DNA from: Betaproteobacteria bacterium
GTDB taxonomy: Bacteria > Pseudomonadota > Gammaproteobacteria > Burkholderiales > SG8-41
Assembly: GCA_028291945.1 (NCBI GenBank)
Contig: JAQGNH010000077.1
Coordinates: 1-64,000 of the forward strand
DNA: 64,000 bases
Direction: 5' to 3'
The notes under the pieces were generated by a model that worked only from the letters and a program-made list of their open reading frames with translations, was not told the DNA's origin and ran no database searches. The position numbers and the translations under genes were made by a program. This document shows positions 38,325 through 47,278 of this stretch, in pieces (positions within the stretch are counted from its first letter, which is position 1; each line of letters opens with the position of its first letter).

Positions 38325-39389
38325 ATGAGCACGCAGAAACGAATTGCGGTCGTAGGCACCGGGGCGTTGGGCGGCTACGTGGGCGGCTATCTTGCGAAGA
38401 ACGGTCAGGACGTGACACTGATCGACATGTGGCCCGAGAACATCGAAGCCATCCGGTCCCGCGGGCTCGAGCTCGACGGCGTAACGCCGGAAGAGAAATT
38501 CACGGTGAAGAACGCGAAGACGATGCATCTCACCGAAGTGCAGTCGTTGTCGAAACAGAAACCGATCGACATCGCATTCGTGTCCGTGAAATCGTACGAT
38601 ACCGAATGGGCGACGATGCTGATCAAGCCTTATCTCGCACCGGACGGTTATGTCGTGTCTCTGCAGAATTGCGTCAACGAAGAAAAAATCGCGAGCATCG
38701 TCGGCTGGGGCAAGACGCTGGGCATTATCGCATCAGTCATTTCAGTCGATATGCACGACGCTGCGCGCATCAGGCGCACCGCAGCCAAAGGCGGGGAAAA
38801 GCACACGGTATTCCGCATCGGTGAAGTCCACGGCGTCGTAACCAAACGCGTAACCGAGCTGGTCGACATGTTCAAGGTCATCGACAGCGCCAAGGGAACG
38901 ACCAATCTATGGGGCGAGCGCTGGTCCAAGCTGTCTCAGAATGGAATGCGCAACGGAGTGTCAGCCTTGACGGGACTGACCAGCCCGCAATGCGATCTGA
39001 ACCCGGCGGTGCGGCGCTTTGCGATCAAGCTCGGCGGCGAAGCGGTGCGCGTGGCGGAGGCGCTTGGCTTTCAGCTGGAGAAAATCGGCGGGGTCAAGCC
39101 CGAACTGCTTGCGCTCGCCGCCGAAGGCAATGGTGACGCCATGGCGGAAGTCGAAGAGCATATGACTGCACGCGCAAAAGAGAATCCGCGTGGTGATATG
39201 CAGCGTCCGTCCATGGCACAGGACATACGCAAGGGCCGGCGCACCGAAATCGACTTCATGAATGGCTTCATCGTGGACAAAGGCAAGATGCTCGGAATAC
39301 CCACGCCTTCGCACGAAAAGCTGGTCGAGCTCGTGCGCAAACTCCAACGCGGTGAGATCACGGCGTCGGCCTCCCATCTCGAAGGTTGA
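38325..39389 (+). CDS. Ketopantoate reductase (ApbA/PanE) family protein
   Basis: KRIAVVGTGALGGYVGGYLAKNGQDVTLIDM; VSLQNCVNEEKIASIVG; PSMAQDIRKGRRTEIDFMNGFIV; SD AAGGAGAG before ATG 38325. Confidence 0.9.
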   Translation: MSTQKRIAVVGTGALGGYVGGYLAKNGQDVTLIDMWPENIEAIRSRGLELDGVTPEEKFTVKNAKTMHLTEVQSLSKQKPIDIAFVSVKSYDTEWATMLIKPYLAPDGYVVSLQNCVNEEKIASIVGWGKTLGIIASVISVDMHDAARIRRTAAKGGEKHTVFRIGEVHGVVTKRVTELVDMFKVIDSAKGTTNLWGERWSKLSQNGMRNGVSALTGLTSPQCDLNPAVRRFAIKLGGEAVRVAEALGFQLEKIGGVKPELLALAAEGNGDAMAEVEEHMTARAKENPRGDMQRPSMAQDIRKGRRTEIDFMNGFIVDKGKMLGIPTPSHEKLVELVRKLQRGEITASASHLEG

Positions 39390-39523
39390 AACCCATCAAC
39401 GCAGCAGACGCAAAGTATTGGATTGGTTCGCCGCACGTGCAAGAATGCGACCGCTGTTATCTGGCACGCTTGCGTCCAGCGCGCACAGATTCATGTAATC
39501 CGTAATTGTCGATGGGAGGTGCA

Positions 39524-39724
39524 ATGAAACAGCTTATGCTCGGATTTCTCGCCTTCGTTCTGTACGGCTGCGGCGCTGAAACGGCGACCACCGCAGCGAC
39601 GAGCGCGGCAATCAAGAAACAGGAAATCATCCAAGGTCAGAAAATGCAGGACGACACGAAGGCGCGTATCGAGCGCTCGATGTCGCAAACGCAGCAGCGC
39701 ACGGAAAAGGACAGCGAGCGTTAG
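39524..39724 (+). CDS. Small putative lipoprotein
   Basis: MKQLMLGFLAFVLYGCGAET (lipobox-like LYGC), SD GGGAGG upstream. Confidence 0.6.
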   Translation: MKQLMLGFLAFVLYGCGAETATTAATSAAIKKQEIIQGQKMQDDTKARIERSMSQTQQRTEKDSER

Positions 39725-39849
39725 CTGTATGTGATTGTGATTGGGGCGCCACGCGAGCAAGGATTGGCTTGGCGAAACGACTGCCTTTCGAGGTCACAGC
39801 AATAAACCAGCGATTCAGGCGCAAGCCCAACCTTTTCTAAGGAACAGCA

Positions 39850-40608
39850 ATGGCCGTTTCTCCTGCAGTACTCTCCGAGCTCGCGCCCACCGGCAAGCTG
39901 CGCGTCGGCATCAATATGTCCAATTTTCTGCTCACTCGAAGGGATCCAACGACAGGTGAGCCCGCCGGACTTGCTGTTGATCTGGGACGAGAATTGGCGC
40001 GTCGGCTGGGTCTTGCAATCGAGCTCATCCCATACCCGAACCCCGGCGCTCTTGCGGACGCGGCTAAAACGGGTGTGTGGGACGTTGGCTTTCTGGGTGC
40101 CGAGCCTCAGCGTGCGAACGAAATCGACTTCACGGCGGCGTACGTGGAAATCGAGGCGACCTACCTCGTGCCGCCTGGATCGTCACTGCGTTCCATGGAT
40201 GAAGTAGACCGCGAGAGTATACGCATCGCGGTGCCGACCAAAAGCGCGTACGAGCTGTATCTCACGCGCAGCCTGAAGCACGCCAAGCTTGTGCATGAGA
40301 AGGGCGCCGACAATGCATTCAAGCGCTTCTTGGATGACAAGCTGGATGCGCTTGCCGGGCTCAAGCCCCGGCTGGTGACGGACCGCGACAATCTGCCCGG
40401 CTCGCGCATCCTTGATGGCCGGTTCACCGCGGTACAGCAGGCGGTTGGCACGCCCAAAGGCCGCGACAAGGGGGCACGATACCTGCGGGAATTCGTAGAG
40501 GAGATCAAAGCCGCCGGCGTTGTAGCGCGGGCGATAGAGAGCAACAGTGTGCGCGGTCTGACGGTAGCCCCTCCATCCACAGTTCAGGATCAGCGCGGAG
40601 CGGAATGA
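39850..40608 (+). CDS. SBP_bac_3-type solute-binding domain protein without signal peptide
   Basis: GKLRVGINMSNFLLTRRDPTTGEPAGLAVDLGRELARRLGLAIELIPYPNPGALADAAKTGVWDVGFLGAEPQRANEIDFTAAYVEIEATYLV. Confidence 0.85.
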   Translation: MAVSPAVLSELAPTGKLRVGINMSNFLLTRRDPTTGEPAGLAVDLGRELARRLGLAIELIPYPNPGALADAAKTGVWDVGFLGAEPQRANEIDFTAAYVEIEATYLVPPGSSLRSMDEVDRESIRIAVPTKSAYELYLTRSLKHAKLVHEKGADNAFKRFLDDKLDALAGLKPRLVTDRDNLPGSRILDGRFTAVQQAVGTPKGRDKGARYLREFVEEIKAAGVVARAIESNSVRGLTVAPPSTVQDQRGAE

Positions 40609-40675
40609 TCATCGCCCGCGGGGATCGAGGCAATGCGCGCTGCAAAGCGATGAATCGAACCAACGACTGCAATCG

Positions 40676-41029
40676 CTACTTGTTCGCCTCTCCAGCTACC
40701 ACATATGACCAGAGCGCTTCGATCTCGTCGGCCTTCATGACATCGCCCCACGGCGGCATCCCGCCTTTGCCGTGCGTCACGGAATCGATGAAGCGCGCAC
40801 GCTGGTCTCGCGGGAAGGTGCGTAAGTCGATCGCCCACTCGGGGTTCGCCATGCGAGCCCCGTGGCAAGGTGCGCAGTTGATCGCATAGAGACTCGCGCC
40901 TCGCTTGATCTGGTCCGGCGCGTTCGGATTTGCTGCGGAATCCTGAGCGTGAGCGCTCGTGCACGTGAGCATGAGCGCGAAGGTGACGGCAGAGCTCAAT
41001 CTCAAATTTCGTTCTCCGTAAAACGTCAT
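40676..41029 (-). CDS. Class I cytochrome c
   Basis: Signal peptide, INCAPCHGARM, KGGMPPWGDVMKADEIEALWSYV. Confidence 0.92.
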   Translation of the reverse strand: MTFYGERNLRLSSAVTFALMLTCTSAHAQDSAANPNAPDQIKRGASLYAINCAPCHGARMANPEWAIDLRTFPRDQRARFIDSVTHGKGGMPPWGDVMKADEIEALWSYVVAGEANK

Positions 41030-42693
41030 TGCGGCATCAACGCAAACGTCCAGACCGCGCCCCCTGCTGGAACGAGCGGGCCCGCGAAGCGCGTCGGGTT
41101 ACTGCCGCCCCTGCCGGAGAGAACGGTCACGAATTGGCGACCCTTGTAGGTGTACGTGATCGGTGGTGCATTGACGGATGAGCCGGTCTTGAACTGCCAC
41201 AGTCTTTGGCCGCTATCCTGATCGAGGGCAATGAATTCACCCGTCAAAAGACCAGTGAACAACAGACCGCCGTCAGTGGCGAGCAAGCCCGCCGACACGC
41301 CAAAATCCATGAGCGGAACCTGCCACACGACTTTCCCGGTGAGCGGATCCACGGCCTGGTGATAGCCCGCCGGCTCCCCTTTGGGCGTGTCGAAGCTCGA
41401 TTCGATGCCCGTCGCGAGACTGCCGAGCTCCATCTTGTAGTCGACGAATTTCATCACGCGCGCCTGGTTCCACGGGTTCAGGAACAGCAGCCCCGTCTTC
41501 GGGTTGAATGCGGCGAGCGTCGCGTTCGTTGCTCGTGCCGGATCGAGGCGGACCGTTTCGCCTTTCATTGCGCGATCGAGTAGATCCGTGAGCACCGGGC
41601 GCCCGGTCTTGATGTCGATGCTCTTGGCCCACGTTGTTTTCACGAACGGGTTTGCGGCGATCAGCTTGCCATTCGTGCGATCGATGACGTAGAGGAAGCC
41701 GTTTTTATGCGCATTGATGAGCACCTTGCGCATCTGGCCATCAACGCGGACGTCAGCCAGTATGCTTTCGGCAGTGGAGTCGTAGTCATAGGCATCGTTC
41801 GGCACGTACTGGTAGTACCACACCATCTGCCCTGTCTTGGGCTTGATCGCGAGGATGCTCGAGGTATACAGCGCGTCTCCCCCGTCTCCGCGATAATGAG
41901 GGTTGTACGGCTGAGCGTTACCCGTGCCTACAAAAACAACGTCGAGCTGCGGGTCGTATGACATGTATTGCCACGTCGTGCCGCCACCATTTTTCCACGC
42001 CTCGGGCTTGGTCTTGTTCGGCCACGTTTCGGCGCCGGGCTGGCCGGGCTCGGGGATGCTCCACGTGCGCCACAGCTCTTTACCCGTGTCGGGATCATAG
42101 CCACCGACGAAGCCGCGAGCTGTGCTGTCGCTACCGCCCTGACCTGAGAGCACCACGCCATTCGCGACCATCGGGGCGATTACGCCCTTGTAGCCTTCCT
42201 TCCAATCCGCGTACTTGGTTTTCCAGAGCTCCTTGCCGGTCTTCATATCGAGCGCCATCACGTGGGCATCCAGCGTCTGGCGAAAGAGCTTGCCGTTGTA
42301 GATCGTCGCCGGTCCTCTCATGATCGCGCCGTTGCTCGCGACGCGCATCGCTGCGCGGTCGTATTGCACCGGTGTGCGCCAGATCTGCTTGCCGGTCTCG
42401 ACGTCCAGCGCAAAGGTCCAGTTACCATTGACCACGTACATCACGCCGTTATAGATCGTCGGTTGCGAGAGCTCGCCCATGTCGTTCGCAAGGCTCGTGC
42501 TCCAGATTGGGACGAGGCGCTTGATATTCGACTTGTTGATCTGCCTCAGCGGACTGTACATCTTCAGGTCGTAGCCCATGCCGAAGGTGGGGACGTTGTC
42601 GGTGTTTTTGCCGCTCGATATCAACTCTTCCGCAGTCTGGGCGTATGCGATCCCGCACCAGGAATACAGTAGCGCCGCGAATACCTTCTTCAT
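41026..42693 (-). CDS. PQQ-dependent alcohol dehydrogenase-type quinoprotein
   Basis: Propeller tryptophan-docking repeats (FALDVETGKQIWRT, ALDMKTGKELWKTKYADWKEGY, GYDPDTGKELWRTW), FLYVIDRTNGKLI; 4-nt overlap with cyt c. Confidence 0.9.
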   Translation of the reverse strand: MKKVFAALLYSWCGIAYAQTAEELISSGKNTDNVPTFGMGYDLKMYSPLRQINKSNIKRLVPIWSTSLANDMGELSQPTIYNGVMYVVNGNWTFALDVETGKQIWRTPVQYDRAAMRVASNGAIMRGPATIYNGKLFRQTLDAHVMALDMKTGKELWKTKYADWKEGYKGVIAPMVANGVVLSGQGGSDSTARGFVGGYDPDTGKELWRTWSIPEPGQPGAETWPNKTKPEAWKNGGGTTWQYMSYDPQLDVVFVGTGNAQPYNPHYRGDGGDALYTSSILAIKPKTGQMVWYYQYVPNDAYDYDSTAESILADVRVDGQMRKVLINAHKNGFLYVIDRTNGKLIAANPFVKTTWAKSIDIKTGRPVLTDLLDRAMKGETVRLDPARATNATLAAFNPKTGLLFLNPWNQARVMKFVDYKMELGSLATGIESSFDTPKGEPAGYHQAVDPLTGKVVWQVPLMDFGVSAGLLATDGGLLFTGLLTGEFIALDQDSGQRLWQFKTGSSVNAPPITYTYKGRQFVTVLSGRGGSNPTRFAGPLVPAGGAVWTFALMPQ

Positions 42694-42816
42694 GATCACC
42701 CCTCCGCACAAGCGACCGCGTGACATTATGGATGCAGCAAGCTGTTGGCATTCGCAGTTTATACGCTTTGCTGCCACAGCTCTTCCGTGCGTGATCGATA
42801 GCGCTGCGTCTGGGCG

Positions 42817-43935
42817 CTACAGAGAAGCGCGTGGGCTGCGCGCGATGCAGGTCCGGTAGCGCTCGTCTACGCGATTGGCAAACCAGTCGGTCGTGAGCTT
42901 GCGGGTGATCTTCGGGCTCTGCAGCAGGATGCGGGGCAGCACCGCGCGGGGCACGGGTTTTCCGCTGAGCTTGTCGGCGAGCGCAAACACGCGAGCGTAG
43001 AGCCTGCTGCGCTCGAACTCGTGCGCTTTGCCGCGCTCCAGATCACGGCGAATCTCAGGCATGCTCATGTCCAGACGCCGCGCCAACGTGCGAACGGCGA
43101 GCTCGGTGCTGCCGAGCTCTGTGCTCGCCTCACCCTGCTCGTAACGCAGCAGGTCTCCGTCCAGCGCGAGACTGATTCCGGAAATAAGCGACACCGCATT
43201 CTGAAAAGCCGCGTTGCGACTCGCGTATCGTCCCGCGTTGAAATCGGCGAAGCGATAGATCGGGCTGTTGTACGAGGCGGGGTAGTCCAGTAGATGGGCG
43301 ATGCCGAAGTACATGCCGCCGCGGCGCGTGAATACTTCGTGACGTATCGATGCGGACACGCCATAGGGATAAGTCTTCACTTTCGCGTGTGCCTCCGCAA
43401 AAGCGACACTGACCTGCATCGGCCCACCTGTACGCACCGGATTCCGATCCGCGAAAAACGTCTTACCCATCGGCACGAGACCAATGAAATCCTCGAAGAT
43501 CTCGCTCAGCTGCCGCTCGGTTTTGACGGTATCCAGTCGCTCGCTGTAACTCTTGCCGTTCGACGAAGGCAACAGGAGCGCGCCGCGAACGACGAGCTGG
43601 GGAATGCCCACACGGTCCGCCTGTTTGTCGATCTCCTTCCAGGCGATTCCCGAAAGGCCTGGCACGGCGGGATCTGCTCGAAAGCTCGACTCCTGGTAGG
43701 TGATCGCCACTATGGCGCACACGTTCTCTACGGTCGGTCGAATCTCCATGGCAGTCATCGCCGCGTAGATGTCCCTAGCCCAGCCCGTGCGTTCTGAGAC
43801 GCTGCTGGGCAGCAGGGCTGCGACGCGCGCCCGGCCCTCCGCAGCAGTCACGGGTGTGCTACCGGGCGGCTGCGGGATTTCGCTCGTGGCACACCCGGTC
43901 ACGGCTGCGACCAGGCTGATCAGCAGGAATCTCAT
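42817..43935 (-). CDS. DUF1615 domain-containing lipoprotein
   Basis: MRFLLISLVAAVTGCAT lipobox; CAIVAITYQESSFRADPAVPGLSGIAWKEID; GPMQVSVAFAEAHAK. Confidence 0.85.
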   Translation of the reverse strand: MRFLLISLVAAVTGCATSEIPQPPGSTPVTAAEGRARVAALLPSSVSERTGWARDIYAAMTAMEIRPTVENVCAIVAITYQESSFRADPAVPGLSGIAWKEIDKQADRVGIPQLVVRGALLLPSSNGKSYSERLDTVKTERQLSEIFEDFIGLVPMGKTFFADRNPVRTGGPMQVSVAFAEAHAKVKTYPYGVSASIRHEVFTRRGGMYFGIAHLLDYPASYNSPIYRFADFNAGRYASRNAAFQNAVSLISGISLALDGDLLRYEQGEASTELGSTELAVRTLARRLDMSMPEIRRDLERGKAHEFERSRLYARVFALADKLSGKPVPRAVLPRILLQSPKITRKLTTDWFANRVDERYRTCIARSPRASL

Positions 43936-44074
43936 GCATGACCTGCGCAGGCGAAGTATGCCGATGCGAAGGGGTTTGGCGGCAGTTGTCTGGAGGTGCA
44001 ACGTCAGTATCTTGTGCGGAAGCGAAACGCGCGCGAGCGAATGGGATTTTCGCAGCGTCCGAGGGTGAGACAAA

Positions 44075-44175
44075 GTCCCTAACGCTGAGCGGCACGCCTG
44101 CGCGATAGTCCGGCATCGCAGCAGGCGTCGACCTAGGCAGATGGTAACTCTGCCGCTGGTCCCAGCGTTACGGGC
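44075..44175. ncRNA. Candidate structured RNA / cis-regulatory element (three mutually compatible helices)
   Basis: P1 44075-44087 with 44163-44175 (12 pairs incl. one GU, one C-C mismatch), P2 ACGCCTGC 44094-44101 with GCAGGCGT 44121-44128, P3 GGCAGA 44136-44141 with TCTGCC 44149-44154. Confidence 0.4.
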
Positions 44176-44330
44176 GATAACCGCACCAAAGCACCCGAGT
44201 TTTCCTGCCAACTTTTCGGCGATTAGACGTGCCGCGTGGGCGAGGGTTCTCAATTCATTATCCGGGCTGGTCTTGACGGACGATTGACGTGACCGCGGTC
44301 CAACAGCGGAGCTGCAGGGGACGGGAACAG

Positions 44331-45134
44331 ATGGATATCGTCATCATAGATGACGAGCCGGTCAGTCTGGCCGTGCTCAAACAGCTGGTAGGTAAGCTAC
44401 CCGATTGCGACGCCCAGGGCTTCACCCTGGCACCTGCCGCGCTCGCCTGGTGCAAGGCGAATGATCCGGATCTGGTCATCGTCGACTACGAAATGCCCAA
44501 CTGGAATGGCGTTGAGTTCACCCAGCGCTTGCGGGCTTTGCCGGGGCGGGGTGACACGCCCGTACTTATGGTGACCGTGCGCGCCGATCGGGAAGTCCGC
44601 AACAGTGCGATACAGAGCGGCATCACCGATTTCCTCTATAAGCCCTTTGATTTTTCCGAGCTGCAGAACCTTGCGAGCACGATGCTCGGCTTGCGCGCTA
44701 CCAAGCAACTCGCCGACGGCGCGATCCTGCACGGTGAGGATGAATCTGCTGCAAGCGCCGATCCCGCGCAGCGCGACCAGGCCGACCGCCTGCTTAACGT
44801 CAACATGACCCGGGCGCGACTCGGTGGCGACAAGAAGCTCGTCAGTCAGGTTGCGGGCATTTTCATACGCACGGTCCCGCACGTACTGACGTCGATCCGC
44901 GCGGCGCTCAGCAACAAAGATTTCGAGCGTGTGCTGGGACACGTAACATCGCTCAAGGGTGCCGTCGCATCTCTCGAGGCACCAGAGGTTTTCAAGTTTC
45001 TCGCGGACGTAGAAACTCACGCGCGAGCCCGCGATGTCGCTGCTACAGCCGCGGCTTTCGCCGTGGCCAACGCGCTGATCGGGCGTTTGCTCACCGAGCT
45101 CGCACCCCTCGCGCCGCAGGGCACCGCCTCGTAG
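44331..45134 (+). CDS. Response regulator receiver domain fused to Hpt-like domain
   Basis: VIIDDEPVSLAVL, DLVIVDYEMPNWNGVEF, PVLMVTVRAD, DFLYKPFD; C-terminal helical Hpt-like region with LKG. Confidence 0.88.
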   Translation: MDIVIIDDEPVSLAVLKQLVGKLPDCDAQGFTLAPAALAWCKANDPDLVIVDYEMPNWNGVEFTQRLRALPGRGDTPVLMVTVRADREVRNSAIQSGITDFLYKPFDFSELQNLASTMLGLRATKQLADGAILHGEDESAASADPAQRDQADRLLNVNMTRARLGGDKKLVSQVAGIFIRTVPHVLTSIRAALSNKDFERVLGHVTSLKGAVASLEAPEVFKFLADVETHARARDVAATAAAFAVANALIGRLLTELAPLAPQGTAS

Positions 45135-45417
45135 GTTCACCACGCCTACCGCGTGTCGGGTCGATAGCGCGCCCGCATTCCAAAGTCTCCGAACAAAGCC
45201 GCACGACGCATCACTAATCATTCGCGCTGCAGCATCCCACGGGTACCTCGTGCGTTTCGAAGCCGCGCATTTTCGCTGTTGATCGCTTGTCCTTTCCTCG
45301 AACGCGTGGTCCGCGTCGCGGAGAATTTCACCTAATGCTTGATGCAGCGGCCGCTTTCTGCGAATCTGGCGACTTGCTGCGTTATCGCAGCGAATATGTT
45401 CATCACAAGGAGACGCG

Positions 45418-45909
45418 ATGTTCAATCGGGATGGAGTCATCGACAAAAAAGACGAGAGCCAGCGCAGCGGGCTGCGCAACGTGAATCTCACGCCGGACCT
45501 GGCCGGAACGCCGGCGCGGCAAACCGCCGACGCGGCGAAGCCCAAGACGCCCCCAGCCACAGATGACACACCGGGAAGCAAGTTGATCGTAGGCCCGGAC
45601 ATCAAGATGAAAGGTGTCGAGATCACGAATTGCGACACGCTCGTCGTCGAGGGCAGGCTGGAAGCGTCGATGGATAGCAGGGTTGTCCAGATTGCGGAGA
45701 ATGGCGTGTTCACAGGCACGGTCAGCATGGACGTCGCGGAAATTTTCGGGCGCTTCGATGGTGAACTGACCGCACGCAAGCAACTCGTCATTCACGCGAC
45801 CGGCCGCGTCTCCGGCCACATTCGTTATGGCAACATCCGTATCGAAGAAGGCGGTGAGCTGACGGGCGATGTGAGCACGATCGCAGGTGCGAAGGCGGTC
45901 GTGCGCTAA
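45418..45909 (+). CDS. Bactofilin (polymer-forming cytoskeletal protein)
   Basis: LIVGPDIKMKGVEITNCDTLVVEGRLEASMDSRVVQIAENGVFTGTVSMDVAEIFGRFDGELTARKQLVIHATGRVSGHIRYGNIRIEEGGELTGDV. Confidence 0.9.
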   Translation: MFNRDGVIDKKDESQRSGLRNVNLTPDLAGTPARQTADAAKPKTPPATDDTPGSKLIVGPDIKMKGVEITNCDTLVVEGRLEASMDSRVVQIAENGVFTGTVSMDVAEIFGRFDGELTARKQLVIHATGRVSGHIRYGNIRIEEGGELTGDVSTIAGAKAVVR

Positions 45910-46108
45910 ACCCTCATCCGCAGTTGTGGCGGGCGTAGCGAGCCCACGCCCACCTGATCTCCGGGCTGGTTGGTCAAGGCGCTTAGCGCGACGGCGCGCA
46001 TCAGGTAATCGTGTATTTAAGGCTCAGCCGGCCCGTCGCGGGGGCTTGCAGCGCAAGGTGACGAAGGGGTGGCGCCAGGCAAACACTCGTGGAGCGATCG
46101 TCCCCGGA

Positions 46109-46136
46109 TGCTCAGCCCCGCGCCCACGGCTGAGCA
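46109..46136. terminator. Perfect 9-bp inverted repeat between convergent genes (possible bidirectional terminator)
   Basis: TGCTCAGCC-ccgcgcccac-GGCTGAGCA between bactofilin (+) and FAH (-); no T-tract. Confidence 0.4.
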
Positions 46137-46148
46137 CGGTGAACGGGG

Positions 46149-47078
46149 TTACGCTTGGGCGTACTTCCCGCTGAGCTGCGGCGTGGTACCTTCCAAACCT
46201 TTGTGCTCGCGGTCGAGCCGCGTCTCGCGGGACCACGTGCGCCGGAACTCGTCTTTCACCTTGACCGTCAACTTCCCCATCCCTTCGACTTCGAGGTCGA
46301 CCGTGTCGCCATCCTGAAACGCCGAAAGGCCGCGATGGTTTGTCCCGGTGGCGAGGATGTCGCCGGGCTCGAGATCGTGAATGGACGTGATCCACTCGAT
46401 GCAGCGCGGAATCTTGTGCGCCATATCGTCGGTGCTGTAGTTCTGCTTGAGCACGCCATTTACCCAAAGCCTCACTTGCAGCTTGTGCGGGTTGGGGATC
46501 TCGTCTGCCGTTACCAGATAGGGCCCCATGGGCGCAAACGTAGCGCGTGACTTCATCTGATAGAACGTATTGCCCGGCGGAAGTACTCCGCGAGCTGACC
46601 CGTCGATGAAATTGACATAGCCGAAGATGTACTCCATCGCCTTCGCCGCGGGCACATTGCTCGCCGGCTTGCCGATGACGAGGGCGAGTTCCGCCTCGCC
46701 TTCGAATATGGTCGCAGCGATGTCCGGCAGGACCATCGTTTCGCCATGTCCGACGATGCAGCCCGGCGACTTGTGAAACGCGTTGATCGGTGCGGGAGCT
46801 TTGCGAGTTCCGTCTTCCATATAGTTTACGGCCATACAGTCGACGTTCACAGGCTTCGGCAGTGGTGGTCGTATCTTGACCTGGCTCACGGGCAGGCCTT
46901 TGCCGGCGTTCGCAGCCCTTTCAAGGGGACCCCGAAATTCGGCGAAGCGCGCGATCAAACCATTTATCATGTTGCCCGGGCCGGTGTGCGGGATGTTTTG
47001 CACGACGGACGTGACGTCCACGACCGATTCGCCTTTGAGGATGCCGAGTCGAAAATCATTGAAGTACAGCAGTTTCAT
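46149..47078 (-). CDS. Fumarylacetoacetate hydrolase family protein
   Basis: VNVDCMAVNYMEDGTRK, EGEAELALVIGKPASNVPAAKAMEYIFGYVNFIDGSARG, TGTNHRGLSAFQDGDTVDLEVEGMGKL. Confidence 0.92.
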   Translation of the reverse strand: MKLLYFNDFRLGILKGESVVDVTSVVQNIPHTGPGNMINGLIARFAEFRGPLERAANAGKGLPVSQVKIRPPLPKPVNVDCMAVNYMEDGTRKAPAPINAFHKSPGCIVGHGETMVLPDIAATIFEGEAELALVIGKPASNVPAAKAMEYIFGYVNFIDGSARGVLPPGNTFYQMKSRATFAPMGPYLVTADEIPNPHKLQVRLWVNGVLKQNYSTDDMAHKIPRCIEWITSIHDLEPGDILATGTNHRGLSAFQDGDTVDLEVEGMGKLTVKVKDEFRRTWSRETRLDREHKGLEGTTPQLSGKYAQA

Positions 47079-47278
47079 TGTGATCCCCCTCCGTGAACGC
47101 CAAGTCTTTGCGCGATTTTGAACGAGCGCCAGAATGTGTCGCCGAATCGTTCAAGGCATCTTAGTCGAAAGGCTCGATCAGCCGCAAACAATCCGCGTGT
47201 TCGATTGAGCGAGTATCATTCTGCTTGTGACTGCAGGCGAGCCGTGGCGGACAGTGCAGTTGAACCGGGGAGAGCAAA

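Noticed and set aside
44130-44200. Superficial resemblance to ykkC/guanidine riboswitch text (CTAGG...CTGGTCC)
   Set aside because: Only short matches; the GGGTTCCG and downstream GGGATAAAAGCCC-type blocks are not present in register, so I do not assign a class.
42817-44253. Extended DUF1615 start at 44253
   Set aside because: The lipobox-bearing start at 43935 (MRFLLISLVAAVTGCAT) is far more plausible; the extension is Arg/Leu-rich intergenic translation.
44397-45791. 464-aa minus-strand ORF opposite response regulator and bactofilin
   Set aside because: Spans two well-supported plus-strand genes and the gap between them; low-complexity shadow ORF.
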